NCBI GenBank assembly: GCA_902621675.1
Contig: CACNMX010000012.1
Coordinates: 1 to 35,241 of the forward strand
DNA length: 35,241 nt
Direction of reading: 5' to 3'
Origin: an uncultured Prochlorococcus sp.
GTDB taxonomy: Bacteria > Cyanobacteriota > Cyanobacteriia > PCC-6307 > Cyanobiaceae
The notes beneath the pieces were generated by a model, which did no database searches, was not told the DNA's origin, and worked only from the letters and a program-made list of their open reading frames with translations. Below are positions 17,036-30,863 of the stretch, in pieces (the first letter of the stretch is position 1; each line of letters starts with the position of its first letter). Position numbers and translations under genes: made by a program.

Positions 17036-17371
17036 TTACTTTTTGATATCTTTATTACCTTTATCATTTTTTTCAGTTTTTTTGAATTTTATTTCTCCTG
17101 AAATAGTTCTTTTGATTGGTAAATTTGCAACTAATGCAGTCATCCTATCCTCAGTCTCTAAACTTACTGCCACCTCTTCAAAATCAATTTCAACATATTT
17201 AGCGACGACATCAAGAATTTCTTTCCTCATTTTATCTAAAAGATCAGTTGTTAAGGAACTCATATCAACTCTGTCATGAGCAAGTACAAGTTGTAATCTT
17301 TCTCTAGCTGTATTTGCACTAGACGTTTCTCTGCCTAGTAATTTATTTATAAGATCTCTGAGAGTCATCAT
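17036..17371 (-). CDS. minE: Cell division topological specificity factor MinE
   Basis: 111 residues, slightly longer than the usual ~90. Shows the [13 protein letters not shown] helix/strand that binds MinD and displaces MinC, then the dimerising domain with [20 protein letters not shown]. The N-terminus [15 protein letters not shown] is the membrane-targeting amphipathic piece. A Lys-rich tail ([15 protein letters not shown]) is extra. Starts 1 bp after minD ends, in the order minC-minD-minE. Confidence 0.95.
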   Translation of the reverse strand: MMTLRDLINKLLGRETSSANTARERLQLVLAHDRVDMSSLTTDLLDKMRKEILDVVAKYVEIDFEEVAVSLETEDRMTALVANLPIKRTISGEIKFKKTEKNDKGNKDIKK

Positions 17372-17372
17372 T

Positions 17373-18206
17373 TTAAAAAATCTTTGTTTGCATTAATCTC
17401 ATGAATTTATCTTTAAGACTTTTGCCTTCTTTTTTGGGATCGATAATTGGTACATCTTTATTTGTAAGTCTTTGAGAAACATTCAAATAACATTTTTTTG
17501 CAGGGGATCTACCATCTGAAAGTGTTAGTGGCTCTCCTCTATTTGTACTTATTATTACCTGTTCATCTTCTAAAACAATACCTAACAAAGGCAAAGAAAG
17601 GATCCCTTGAACATCTTCGATAGATAACATTTCTTGACTAGCCATCATGTTAGGGCGAACTCTATTGATAACAAGTTGGATAGGCTCAATGTCTGAAGTA
17701 TTGAGAATCCCTATTACTCTATCTGCATCCCGCACTGCGGATAATTCTGGGTTAGTGACAACAATAGCTTCTTTACAGGCTGCAAGAGCATTTTTAAAGC
17801 CATCTTCTACACCAGCAGGACAATCAACTAATACAAAGTCAAAGTTCTCGCTAAGTAGCTCACTAATTTTTTTCATATCTTCGGGCTTCATCCAATCCAA
17901 CATCCTTGGATCTCCAGCAGGAAGAAGAGCAAGATTAGGTTCCTTTTTATGTCTAACCAATGCTTGGTCAAGGCGGCAATTCTTATCTAGAACATCTTGT
18001 GCCGTATAGATGATTCGATTTTCTAATCCTAGAAGAAGATCTAAATTTCTTAAGCCAAAATCAGCATCTAAAACGGCAGTCGTTGCTCCACTATTAGCGA
18101 GTGCTATGCCAAGGTTTGCAGTTAAAGTTGTTTTACCAACCCCTCCTTTTCCTGAACAAATTAATATTGTGCGAGTATTCTTCCCCACGATTTTAAAGTT
18201 TTCCAA
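17373..18206 (-). CDS. minD: Septum-site determining ATPase MinD
   Basis: 277 residues. Deviant Walker A KGGVGKTT (20-27), [18 protein letters not shown] and [12 protein letters not shown] are standard MinD motifs, and the C-terminus ([15 protein letters not shown]) is the amphipathic membrane-targeting helix. MinD binds the membrane with ATP, recruits MinC and oscillates under MinE. ATG at 18204-18206; 92 bp separates it from minC, more than the 1 bp to minE. Confidence 0.97.
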   Translation of the reverse strand: MENFKIVGKNTRTILICSGKGGVGKTTLTANLGIALANSGATTAVLDADFGLRNLDLLLGLENRIIYTAQDVLDKNCRLDQALVRHKKEPNLALLPAGDPRMLDWMKPEDMKKISELLSENFDFVLVDCPAGVEDGFKNALAACKEAIVVTNPELSAVRDADRVIGILNTSDIEPIQLVINRVRPNMMASQEMLSIEDVQGILSLPLLGIVLEDEQVIISTNRGEPLTLSDGRSPAKKCYLNVSQRLTNKDVPIIDPKKEGKSLKDKFMRLMQTKIF

Positions 18207-18298
18207 ATAATAAAGCCACTAGCAGAAAGTTAAATAATTTAAAGATTAAGTAATTCTTAAATTTATCTAGTTTGAATTAATTTATTGCAAATGATTGA

Positions 18299-18961
18299 TT
18301 AATTTTTACTTTCGATTAGGTGTGGTTTGATAATTATCGTTTGTTTATCTATTAACGCAATTTCTGGATAATGATTTTTGGGCTTATCCTTTGGTCCAAT
18401 AGCTATCACATCTGCAATTCTTAACTGTAAAGGGTTTAGATATAGTGATGCAATAGAAGCATTTTTATTTCCACTTTTCCCTGCAAATGCAATCCCTAGT
18501 AATTTGCCCCAAACGTAAATATTTTTCTTAGCGGAAACTATAGCGCCAGGATTAACATCTCCAATAATGCATAGGTTTCCATTTGAAGATATTCTTTCAC
18601 CCGATCTTACTGTTCCTTTGTGAAGAATATCTTCTTTCTTTTTTGAATTGAATAAAATTAACCTATTTTTAATCTCTTGCTCCTTAATAAATGCTGAATC
18701 TATTTTTAGAGACTTTCCCGTTAATATTGTATCTCTATTGTTTGAGTAAATTCGTAAGGAACAAACATCAATTTTGTTAAAATAATTTTTTAATTTCGAT
18801 AATTGATGAGAACTTATTGACTCATTGACTGCGAAAATTTTTGCTTCTAAAGGTCCCTTGATGGAAGGGAATTTTTTGAAAATTTCATGGCTATTATCTA
18901 AATCTATTAAAGAAAAAATTTCTAAATATTGACTTTTAATGTTTTTTAAAACGATTTCCAT
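18299..18961 (-). CDS. minC: Septum-site determining protein MinC
   Basis: 220 residues. The poorly conserved N-terminal half would contact FtsZ; the C-terminal beta-helix starts near residue 112 (HKGTVRSGERISSNGNLCI), with GDVNPGAIVSAKKNIYVWG and GIAFAGKSGN typical of the MinD-binding dimer domain. It inhibits FtsZ polymerisation away from mid-cell. It begins 10 bp after the HD hydrolase gene ends, so the five minus-strand genes here may be one transcript. Confidence 0.93.
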   Translation of the reverse strand: MEIVLKNIKSQYLEIFSLIDLDNSHEIFKKFPSIKGPLEAKIFAVNESISSHQLSKLKNYFNKIDVCSLRIYSNNRDTILTGKSLKIDSAFIKEQEIKNRLILFNSKKKEDILHKGTVRSGERISSNGNLCIIGDVNPGAIVSAKKNIYVWGKLLGIAFAGKSGNKNASIASLYLNPLQLRIADVIAIGPKDKPKNHYPEIALIDKQTIIIKPHLIESKN

Positions 18962-18971
18962 TGAATTAAAT

Positions 18972-20228
18972 CTAGGAATTGTTTTTTATTAATGAAATTT
19001 CATTTTTAATTTCATTCTTGATGATACTTGGATAAATAATAAAGGAGCTTTCCTCAGATCCCATTAAAGTTTTTATTAATGAGGAACTATTTTCTAATGA
19101 ACTTTGATAAGTGCCGTCCCATATTTTTAGTGCATTATTAGATTCGAAACCCTTAAAAGACCTTTCCTTAATCCCGCAAAATATTTCTGAATCATAACCA
19201 TTCTTTTCACATAATTTTGAGGCAAATGCAAGGATTTTTAATCTATTTATCTTACTCAAAAAACTTATGTCTGATGCCTTTAATAAATCTCTGTCAATAA
19301 ACATTTTGCAAAGTGTAGAAAGTGGCTCAAAAGATTCATCTTTCCATCTAATCAAATGATAATAAAAGGTTATATCATCATTTCTTATGAAATCATCAAA
19401 ATCAACTTTTGTAGGTAAAAAAATCCATTTATATAGAGAATTATCTAACCATATTTTCTTTTCATCATTATGTTTTATTGTATGTAATATTTTTTCCAGA
19501 ATCCATGTTGATATTTCGTTTATCCTGTGATTATAGATTGTTCTATACATCAAGTTTCTTAGTACAAGGAAATGCTCAATAGCGATTACGCCTTTTGGTT
19601 TGATTCCGATATTTCCATCGGGTGAAAAGGTAAGAGCTGAAATTATTCTCTCTAAATCTACTAAGCCATAATTAGTACCTGTGTTATAACTATCGCGTAA
19701 AAGATAATCGAGACGATCGCAATCAATCTCACTACTTATCAATGTTTTTAAAGGTTTTGAAAATAGTTGTTTTGATTCAAATAATTCACCAATTTTTCTC
19801 GGCAATTCTTTGTCATACTTTTTGAGTATTGAATTTATTGGAGAATAATTTTTAACTAAGTTTTCAGACCATTTTTCGTGATCATGCTGGAATATTGTTT
19901 CACTAGTATGGCTTAAAGGTCCATGGCCTAAATCATGTAGTAGAGCAGCTCCATAAAGAACAAATTTATTTTCACAAAATGAAGATTTACTTTCAATTAA
20001 TCTCCTATAAATTTTTCTAGCTATACAAAAAACACCAATTGAGTGAGTGAATCTGCTCGATTCTGCACCATGAAAAAGTAATGATGCCGATCCTAGTTGT
20101 TTAATTCTTCTAAGTCTCTGAAAGGCCACTGTATCGATTAATTCCATAATCATTAATTCTTCTGGCTTTCCTGCATCAAATACTATCTCTTTATGAATTG
20201 GGTCATGAAAAATTCTTTTAAAACTCAT
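18972..20228 (-). CDS. HD-domain phosphohydrolase (dNTPase/SAMHD1-like)
   Basis: 418 residues. Metal-binding residues of the HD domain: His in FTHSIGV, HD in LLHDLGHGPLSH and the distal Asp in SSEIDCDRLDYLLRD. The start (RIFHDPIHKEIVF) and RLRRIKQLG are typical of the YwfO/SAMHD1-like family, which act as dNTP or related nucleotide hydrolases. Function in cyanobacteria is not established. The ATG is 40 bp after the protease gene and the gene lies 10 bp before minC, all on the minus strand. Confidence 0.85.
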   Translation of the reverse strand: MSFKRIFHDPIHKEIVFDAGKPEELMIMELIDTVAFQRLRRIKQLGSASLLFHGAESSRFTHSIGVFCIARKIYRRLIESKSSFCENKFVLYGAALLHDLGHGPLSHTSETIFQHDHEKWSENLVKNYSPINSILKKYDKELPRKIGELFESKQLFSKPLKTLISSEIDCDRLDYLLRDSYNTGTNYGLVDLERIISALTFSPDGNIGIKPKGVIAIEHFLVLRNLMYRTIYNHRINEISTWILEKILHTIKHNDEKKIWLDNSLYKWIFLPTKVDFDDFIRNDDITFYYHLIRWKDESFEPLSTLCKMFIDRDLLKASDISFLSKINRLKILAFASKLCEKNGYDSEIFCGIKERSFKGFESNNALKIWDGTYQSSLENSSSLIKTLMGSEESSFIIYPSIIKNEIKNEISLIKNNS

Positions 20229-20268
20229 AATTTATAAGATTTTTTTTCAATCTTTAGCCATTCCAAGA

Positions 20269-21567
20269 TTAAATTTCTTCATTGTTTAATTCAATATCTT
20301 GGTTCAATTCAATATCTTGAACTGAAACTTCTTCTTTTTCTAGTAGCGACCCCAGAAATAGTTCTGCATTCTTCACCCATTTATCGTCAGTACTTCCATA
20401 ATCACTTGCATCAGGGAGATCAAGTAATTTGTCAGGAGTCATACCTTGGCCTTGAATATTATTACCTTTGGGAGTTAGATAACTAGCTACTGTTATAGCA
20501 ATACCGCTGTCTTCTCCCAAACTTTTTAGGGATTGAATTAAACCTTTGCCATAAGTTTGTTCTCCCATGAGAATTGATCTCTTATTATCTTGTAAAGAGC
20601 CAGCAAGTATCTCACTGGCACTTGCAGTTCCCTTATTTACTAAAGTTATCATTGGTCCATCAAAAGATGTCTCTTTTTGAGAAATAATTGCATCTTTGAT
20701 CCCATTTCTATCTTTTGTCTCGACTACAGGTTTCTCACTTAATAATGAGTCTGCAACTGCTATACCTGAGCTTACTAGTCCCCCTGAATTATTTCTAAGA
20801 TCTAAGATCAAGCCCTCAACCTCTTTCTCCTTTAACTCTTGAAGTGCCTCTTCAACTTTTTTGGGTACGCTTTCGCTGAATTGAGTTATTCTTAAATATC
20901 CTATTGTATGTGAATCGTCTCTTAATCTTTTTGTTCTAACTGGTCTAAGATCGACTGATCTCCTTTCTAGATCGACTTCCCTAATTTCTCCTGATTCGGA
21001 TGATACTTCAACTAGAACTTTTGTACCTGTTTCACCTCTTAATTTAGAGGCAGTACTTGCAAGCCCTAATTTACTTGATGAGATTCCGTCCACTGTCTCT
21101 ATTAATTCCCCGCTTACTATTCCAGCTTCTTCAGCTGGCGAACCTCCTAGAGTAGAGATAACTTTAATTTTATTATCATCATCTTCACCTAATTGAAGCC
21201 CAACTCCATTAATTTCACTACCAAAATTACTTGATTTAAGTAGTTCATAATCTTTTGGGCGTAAAATTCTCGTGTAGGGATCGTCTAGAGGTCTTAACAT
21301 GTCTTCAATTGCGGAATAAGCCTCTTCACTTGTTTCAATTTGTTTCTGTAATGTTTTTTGCCTAATTCTTTTCCATTGGATTTCCTCAAACTTTTCTGGA
21401 TCATAAAAACCTTCGTTTACCAAGGTCCAAGCGTCAAGTACTAATTGCCTGCTATCACTGAGAGCATCCACTCTTTCTATCAACAAAAGATTGATAGAAA
21501 TAATGATGATCAATGATGCAGTGATCAATGTTTTGAATGTTAAAAGTTTGTTAAAAGATGAATTCAT
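20269..21567 (-). CDS. C-terminal processing serine protease (Ctp/tail-specific, S41)
   Basis: 432 residues. An N-terminal hydrophobic segment (~10-30) with a VDALS cleavage-like end sends it to the lumen/periplasm. A PDZ domain (~110-180, GVGLQLGEDDDNKI and GSPAEEAGIVSGELI) precedes the S41 catalytic core: Ser in GTASASEILAG and Lys in TYGKGLIQS. Members include CtpA, which removes the D1 C-terminal extension so that the PSII oxygen-evolving cluster can form; whether this is CtpA or a paralogue is not decidable here. I use ATG 21565-21567; an upstream TTG adds seven residues and is less likely. The C-terminus has a duplicated QDIELN. Confidence 0.9.
   Translation of the reverse strand: MNSSFNKLLTFKTLITASLIIIISINLLLIERVDALSDSRQLVLDAWTLVNEGFYDPEKFEEIQWKRIRQKTLQKQIETSEEAYSAIEDMLRPLDDPYTRILRPKDYELLKSSNFGSEINGVGLQLGEDDDNKIKVISTLGGSPAEEAGIVSGELIETVDGISSSKLGLASTASKLRGETGTKVLVEVSSESGEIREVDLERRSVDLRPVRTKRLRDDSHTIGYLRITQFSESVPKKVEEALQELKEKEVEGLILDLRNNSGGLVSSGIAVADSLLSEKPVVETKDRNGIKDAIISQKETSFDGPMITLVNKGTASASEILAGSLQDNKRSILMGEQTYGKGLIQSLKSLGEDSGIAITVASYLTPKGNNIQGQGMTPDKLLDLPDASDYGSTDDKWVKNAELFLGSLLEKEEVSVQDIELNQDIELNNEEI
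20288..20319. repeat. 18-bp tandem duplication at the 3' end of the ctp gene
   Basis: AATTCAATATCTTG occurs at 20288-20301 and again at 20306-20319, period 18 bp, in frame. It makes the peptide QDIELN-QDIELN near the C-terminus. It looks like a recent slip or duplication within a variable acidic tail. Confidence 0.8.
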
Positions 21568-21575
21568 TGGGTTAA

Positions 21576-21585
21576 GTGTTAACAC
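21576..21585. promoter_or_regulatory. Palindrome between the ctp and petB starts
   Basis: GTGTTAACAC is a perfect 10-bp palindrome in the 71-bp gap between the divergent ATGs of ctp (21567) and petB (21639). It is a candidate operator shared by both promoters; no known regulator is assigned. Confidence 0.3.
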
Positions 21586-21638
21586 CAAGTATAAGAATTT
21601 TAAGTAAGCTCTTTATATCAAAGCTAATTTTTTTTTGG

Positions 21639-22295
21639 ATGGCGAATTCTTCATCTGTTTATGACTGGTTTCAAGAAAGACTTGAAATCCAAGACATAAC
21701 TGACGACGTAACTTCCAAGTACGTTCCTCCTCATGTAAATATTTTTTATTGTTTAGGAGGCATAACTTTAGTATGCTTCCTTATTCAATTTGCAACAGGT
21801 TTTGCAATGACTTTTTACTATAAGCCAACAGTTACTCAAGCTTATAGTTCAGTCAGTTATTTAATGACCGATGTAAGTTTTGGATGGTTAATAAGATCTG
21901 TGCACAGATGGAGTGCATCAATGATGGTTTTGATGTTAATCCTTCATGTCTTTAGGGTTTATCTTACCGGAGGTTTTAAAAGGCCAAGAGAATTAACCTG
22001 GGTCACAGGAGTTGTAATGGCAGTAATAACTGTCGCTTTTGGAGTCACAGGATACTCTCTCCCATGGGACCAGGTAGGGTATTGGGCAGTTAAGATTGTT
22101 TCAGGTGTCCCTGCTGCAATACCAGTAATTGGCGACTTTATGGTTGAATTGCTGAGAGGTGGAGAGAGTGTTGGACAATCCACTTTAACTAGATTTTACA
22201 GTCTTCATACTTTTGTATTGCCATGGTCATTAGCAGTTTTTATGTTGATGCACTTTTTAATGATTCGTAAACAGGGTATTTCAGGTCCTCTATAA
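21639..22295 (+). CDS. petB: Cytochrome b6
   Basis: 218 residues from ATG 21639. Four membrane helices; the heme-ligating histidines lie in [20 protein letters not shown] and in YSLHTFVLP...[12 protein letters not shown]. Cys38 in NIFYCLGG matches the residue that binds heme c(i) covalently. This is the core of the b6f complex, moving electrons from plastoquinol to plastocyanin. A GTG-started frame from 21576 would add 21 residues with no family counterpart, so I reject it. petD follows after 33 bp, the usual operon, while petC/petA are elsewhere. Confidence 0.97.
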   Translation: MANSSSVYDWFQERLEIQDITDDVTSKYVPPHVNIFYCLGGITLVCFLIQFATGFAMTFYYKPTVTQAYSSVSYLMTDVSFGWLIRSVHRWSASMMVLMLILHVFRVYLTGGFKRPRELTWVTGVVMAVITVAFGVTGYSLPWDQVGYWAVKIVSGVPAAIPVIGDFMVELLRGGESVGQSTLTRFYSLHTFVLPWSLAVFMLMHFLMIRKQGISGPL

Positions 22296-22328
22296 ACTTT
22301 TATACTTAAACCATTATTAGTTCTCCAT

Positions 22329-22811
22329 ATGTCTACTTTAAAAAAACCAGATCTGTCTGATCCAAAATTGAGAGCAAAGTTAGCTAAAGGTATGGGCCAT
22401 AATTATTATGGTGAACCTGCTTGGCCAAATGATTTACTATACATTTTCCCGGTAGTTATTTTAGGAACTATTGCATGCGTTGTCGGACTAGCAGTTCTTG
22501 ACCCTGCAATGTTAGGAGACAAGGCGAATCCCTTCGCGACCCCCCTGGAAATACTTCCTGAATGGTATCTCTATCCAGTTTTTCAAATACTTAGAGTTGT
22601 TCCTAATAAACTATTAGGTATCGCACTTCAAACATTAATTCCACTTGGATTGATGATTTTACCCTTTATCGAAAACGTTAATAAATTTTCTAATCCATTT
22701 AGAAGACCAATAGCAATGTCTGTTTTCTTGTTCGGAACTTTTCTAACAATATATCTTGGCATTGGAGCTTGTTTGCCAATTGATAAATCACTCACTTTGG
22801 GATTATTTTAG
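22329..22811 (+). CDS. petD: Cytochrome b6f subunit IV
   Basis: 160 residues with three membrane helices. The [13 protein letters not shown] block contains the PEWY motif of the quinol-oxidation (Qo) site, and [22 protein letters not shown] is the usual stromal start. It completes the b-type core with PetB, 33 bp upstream. Its stop is 2 bp from the end of the convergent invertase gene, leaving no room for a separate terminator. Confidence 0.97.
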
Positions 22812-22813
22812 AT

Positions 22814-24253
22814 TTAAATTTCAAACATATCTAGATCGTTATACTCATTTCTTAGGAAATGATTCATTAATAAAAAACCAACTATTGTCCATGTTTGATA
22901 TGTTCTGGACTGTTGCCCAACCCAAGTACCTGTAGGACCATCAAAATATTCTGCCCATTCTTGTTTTGGTAATTGATTAAGTTGACACCAATATGATTCC
23001 TCGATTAAAGATTTCATTTCTTCCATGAGAATCACATCATCAGAACCATGATTTTTTTGATGCAATAGAACGGCTGCCCCAAAAAACCAAAGTAGACTTG
23101 GCCAATGGCCACCATTATGGTAACTCCAAGGCCAATTTTTAGGATCCGATCCAGTTTTATTTTGCCATTCTTCGACATCCATATGGGGATGACAAATTCT
23201 CATAGGCATTTGAGCTATCAAATGCTGTCTATTATGTAAAACTAATCTAAATAAAGCTCTTTGTTCTTTAGCAGGCAGTACTCCAAAAATACATGCTAAA
23301 GAATTACCTAAACTATAAAATCGAAAGTCAGGCCTTCCTGTCCTAATGTTTCCAATTAAGTAACCACCTCTATTCTCTAACCAATCTTGTAGCCAGGAGG
23401 GAACTACTTGAGGTTGAACATTAAATTCATTAAAGTGTTGATCATCTCCATATTGCTCAGTTGGTCTTCTTCTTAAAATTTGCATTGTTTGACTTGTAAC
23501 CCAATAATGTTTTAAAAGAAAACTTCCTAAATCCTTAACCCATTGATTTGTAAGTATAAGTCTCTGATCTAAGAGTCTACTAACATGATCTGCTCTACTT
23601 AATTCCATTAAATTTATACAACTTTTTAAACATCCATGAAGTAAAACTTCAACTTCTAGAGGTGCCCCCCATACATCCATAGGTCTATCAATCATAAATG
23701 CGCAATCTGGAACAAAAAGTACTGGAGTACCCTCAAATGTTGGATGTAAAACTAGATCTAATAGAAGTTGAATTCCTCTTTGTACGCTTTGACTTTTTCC
23801 GAAGGCATAATCGCCACTTTTATTTACATAATACCAACACAAAATGGGCCACCATAAACTTGCATCAGCTGAAGTAATCCTACCTATTGATCTCTGACCA
23901 TAGTCTCCAATAAGCTTTCCTTCTTCTTCAACGAAACTTGTAGGAAATACACCACGTGTTTGATAATTAGTACTTTGTAGCTCAAGGCATACACTGAGGA
24001 ACTTTTTGACAATTTCGTAACGTTTTTGGGTAATGAGATAAATCATTACAGGAACGTTATCTCTTAAAAATATTTCTCCATAATTTAACTTTTTATTTTT
24101 TGTTGGGTGTTCTAGTGCTGCAACGCTGCCTACTATCTCGCCTGATATTTCAACTAAAGTCTTCTCGAAGTGTTTTTTTGCATTTGTTACAATTTTTTCT
24201 TCATCGGAACTTGGTCTTACTCTTAAATTTTTTTGACTAAATCTTTCTGCCAT
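22814..24253 (-). CDS. Alkaline/neutral invertase (GH100)
   Basis: 479 residues, normal for cyanobacterial GH100 enzymes that split sucrose to glucose and fructose in the cytosol. The (alpha/alpha)6 barrel motifs are clear: DCAFMIDRPMDVWGAPLEVE with Asp189 at the catalytic-acid position, TGSDPKNWPWSYHNGGHWP, and Glu435 in EWAEYFDGPTG. No signal peptide. Cyanobacterial InvA uses the same two residues. The gene stands between petD and the rRNA operon, without sucrose-synthesis genes beside it. ATG at 24251-24253. Confidence 0.9.
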   Translation of the reverse strand: MAERFSQKNLRVRPSSDEEKIVTNAKKHFEKTLVEISGEIVGSVAALEHPTKNKKLNYGEIFLRDNVPVMIYLITQKRYEIVKKFLSVCLELQSTNYQTRGVFPTSFVEEEGKLIGDYGQRSIGRITSADASLWWPILCWYYVNKSGDYAFGKSQSVQRGIQLLLDLVLHPTFEGTPVLFVPDCAFMIDRPMDVWGAPLEVEVLLHGCLKSCINLMELSRADHVSRLLDQRLILTNQWVKDLGSFLLKHYWVTSQTMQILRRRPTEQYGDDQHFNEFNVQPQVVPSWLQDWLENRGGYLIGNIRTGRPDFRFYSLGNSLACIFGVLPAKEQRALFRLVLHNRQHLIAQMPMRICHPHMDVEEWQNKTGSDPKNWPWSYHNGGHWPSLLWFFGAAVLLHQKNHGSDDVILMEEMKSLIEESYWCQLNQLPKQEWAEYFDGPTGTWVGQQSRTYQTWTIVGFLLMNHFLRNEYNDLDMFEI

Positions 24254-24854
24254 TTCATTTATATCCCTTTATTTAAGCCTAGTTGTTAAAAGTGACTTTT
24301 AACAAATAAAAAATTAATAAAAAATTTTTGTATAAAAGGTTGCACAATTACAGTCGGATGGTTTAGTATTTTCTTCTGGGCAAAAAAATACTTTTTGCAT
24401 TATTCAAGCAGTTACCTTAAATCTGATTTTTGGTAAGTTAATGAATTTTTTGGAGATTTGATCTTATTCATTATTTTCATCCAGAAGAAGGGTTTTACCT
24501 TCAAAGTGGGTTAATCACTTGTTGTTTAACTCTGCACCTAGAAAATTTAAAAACTTAGGAACTGATGCTTTTATTGCGTCAAGAATAACTAAAATTTTTT
24601 TGGTTACTTCAAGATGGATATGCAATATAAAGTGTGAGGTCCCGTCAAGAATATATAAAATGTCATCAAATGCTAACTTTTGCTTTGATGCAAACGGATC
24701 TGAGATCTTGGAAAGTCACTTTAAAACTATTTTTAATGTGCACTCAATGTAATCCTTAAAATTTAAGGAGGCTGAAACTAAATACAAAAACTGAAGTTTT
24801 TATTTGGATAAAGCAATTCAATTTGAGTAGATTTATCTATAAAAGGAATTGAAC
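24254..24854. other. 600-nt region between invertase and 16S rRNA: rRNA promoter and leader
   Basis: No convincing gene. An open frame at 24519-24752 (+, 77 codons) has no recognised homology, Lys/Ser-rich mixed composition and no ribosome site, so I do not call it. A fair sigma-70 promoter is TTGCAC (24340-24345) and TAGTAT (24364-24369) with 18 bp between. A 9-bp inverted repeat TTCTTCTGG (24371-24379)/CCAGAAGAA (24481-24489) and a perfect 8+8 palindrome TCCTTAAA/TTTAAGGA (24753-24769) could fold in the leader RNA. A leader this long is compatible with rRNA processing, but the true start is not known. Confidence 0.4.
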
Positions 24855-26338
<1,484 letters not shown>

Positions 26339-26464
26339 ACAGGGAGACAACAAAATGTTTAATATTATTATTTTGTCACCTTAGGTCGATCGGTACCTCA
26401 CGTTCTTAACTTATTAAGAATTTCATTTCCTAAGTTTTTCTAGGTCACACCCATTATTTTTCCT

Positions 26465-26538
<74 letters not shown>

Positions 26539-26550
26539 TATCTCTATGTT

Positions 26551-26623
26551 GGGGGTATAGCTCAGTTGGTAGAGCGCCTGCTTTGCAAGCAGGATGTCAG
26601 CGGTTCGAGTCCGCTTACCTCCA
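26551..26623 (+). tRNA. trnA: tRNA-Ala (TGC)
   Basis: 73 nt; acceptor GGGGGTA pairs with TACCTCC (with a G-T pair), D-arm AGCTCAGTTGGTAGAGC, anticodon loop TTTGCAA with TGC, T-arm GTTCGAGTC, discriminator A. Lies 12 nt after tRNA-Ile. Confidence 0.98.
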
Positions 26624-26879
26624 CTGATTACCACCTCTTCCATAATTTTTAGAAAGGAAATTTTTTGAGTTGTGATCAAATTCTGAACGAATCTAGCTTC
26701 CTGATGAAACCATTAAGATGCTGGACTCATTGAATTAATTTCATTGTTTTCAGAGAACCTTGACAACTGCATAGATTATTTTTAAAGACAATAAGCATCT
26801 TTAATGATGCAGATTTATTATTTGTGCGAATGCATTAATAACAATTCTATTAAGCTGATGCTTCAATTTTGAAGTTATT

Positions 26880-29754
<2,875 letters not shown>

Positions 29755-29792
29755 AAATAAACTTAATTTGTTGTTTTTAATCTATATGATTT

Positions 29793-29813
29793 TCTATGCA
29801 GTTCTCAAGGTTC
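29793..29813 (+). repeat. Right arm of the 23S processing stem
   Basis: CTATGCAGTTCTCAAGGTTC here is complementary, over 20 of 21 positions, to 26755-26775 upstream of 23S. The two arms bring the 23S ends together in the precursor, the usual RNase III substrate. Confidence 0.75.
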
Positions 29814-29819
29814 ACCCTA

Positions 29820-29937
29820 TCCTGGTGTTCATGGCGATGTGGAACCACTCCGATCCATCTCGAACTCGGTTGTGAAACGCATCAGCGGCGAAAATATTTA
29901 GGGGGTAGCCCCTTGAGAAAATAGCTCGATGCCAGGT
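29820..29937 (+). rRNA. rrf: 5S ribosomal RNA
   Basis: About 118 nt. The ends TCCTGG and CCAGGT pair as the terminal helix; GATGTGGAACCACTCCGATC and CATCTCGAACTCGG are the standard internal loops. It lies 66 nt after the 23S and is followed by a strong terminator. Confidence 0.97.
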
Positions 29938-29947
29938 AAAAATATTT

Positions 29948-29982
29948 AAAAGGGTTTACTCAAACAGAGTAAACCCTTTTTT
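29948..29982. terminator. rRNA operon terminator, shared with mutM
   Basis: An 11-bp perfect stem (29951-29961 with 29967-29977), loop AAACA, extended by A/T pairs and a run of six T. The opposite strand also has a U run, and the mutM stop codon (29981-29983) overlaps its end, so it may stop both transcripts. Confidence 0.9.
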
Positions 29983-30859
29983 ATTTTTGGCATTTAGGAC
30001 ACCAATGTGTACTTCTTCCAGTAACTTTTTGCCTTTCAATTAAATTCCCACATTTACGACATTCTTTTCCAGTTCTCCTATAGACATTTGTCTGCAAACC
30101 AAAATTCCCATTCTCTCCTTCTAAGTCCCTAAAATCGCTAAATGTCGTTCCCCCAGAACCTATACTTTTTTTTAATATGGTTACGATTGCTTCTTTGAGC
30201 TTGATTAACTCATTCTTCTTTATTGTTCGAGCTTCCCTGAAAGGTGAAATGCCTGCAGAGTATAAACTTTCATCAGCATAAATATTACCTATACCTGCCA
30301 CTATTGTTTGATCTAATAAAATAGCTTTTATAGATCTTGTTCTTTTTGAAATAACTTCCTTAAGATAATTAGCATCAAAGTCTTTAGAAAATGGTTCTGG
30401 TCCTAATGAACCTAATCCTTTAATGATTTTGTAAGGAGATAGGTCTTTATTAATCCACCACATTTGACCAAAACTTCTTACATCAACGTACCTTAGCTCA
30501 TTATTATTTTTATCGAACAATCTTATTCTTGTATGTTTGCAAGCACTACTTGAGTTTTCAATAAATTCGAAATATCCAGTCATTCTTAGATGAACTACAA
30601 GAAATCCGTTATTTTGTAAATTTTCTAGAGGAAATTGAGTATTATCATTTTGAACTTCTTTTAATTTAGCTATTAAATATTTTCCTCTTCTATCCCATTT
30701 ATAAATTAGCGAGTTCAGAAGTCCTTTAATGAATTCTTCTTTGGATGATGGGAAAGCAACGGTTGAATCTCTACAAACTTCTACTTTTTTAATAATAAAT
30801 TTATTAAGTTTTTGCTCTAAACCTCTTCGAACAGTTTCTACTTCAGGTAATTCAGGCAA
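29981..30859 (-). CDS. mutM: Formamidopyrimidine-DNA glycosylase (Fpg/MutM)
   Basis: 292 residues. It removes 8-oxoguanine and formamidopyrimidines. The start [15 protein letters not shown] carries the catalytic Pro2 and Glu3; LRMTGYF holds the conserved beta-lyase-associated block; [18 protein letters not shown] is the H2TH helix; and the C-terminal zinc finger is CRKC-x16-CPKC with the Arg of TGRSTHW. All functional residues are present. It starts 4 bp after psaE ends on the same strand, so it probably rides on the psaE transcript, and ends in the rRNA terminator. Confidence 0.96.
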   Translation of the reverse strand: MPELPEVETVRRGLEQKLNKFIIKKVEVCRDSTVAFPSSKEEFIKGLLNSLIYKWDRRGKYLIAKLKEVQNDNTQFPLENLQNNGFLVVHLRMTGYFEFIENSSSACKHTRIRLFDKNNNELRYVDVRSFGQMWWINKDLSPYKIIKGLGSLGPEPFSKDFDANYLKEVISKRTRSIKAILLDQTIVAGIGNIYADESLYSAGISPFREARTIKKNELIKLKEAIVTILKKSIGSGGTTFSDFRDLEGENGNFGLQTNVYRRTGKECRKCGNLIERQKVTGRSTHWCPKCQK

Positions 30860-30863
30860 TTAT

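Noticed and set aside
21568..21588. TTG start for the Ctp protease
   Set aside because: The ATG at 21565-21567 gives a normal signal peptide; the extra seven residues add nothing.
21576..21638. 21-residue N-terminal extension of petB from GTG
   Set aside because: Cytochrome b6 starts at [10 protein letters not shown] in line with the family; the extension overlaps the divergent promoter.
24519..24752. 77-codon plus-strand frame in the rRNA leader
   Set aside because: No recognised homology, no ribosome site, ordinary composition for chance frames; it lies where the rRNA transcript leader is expected.
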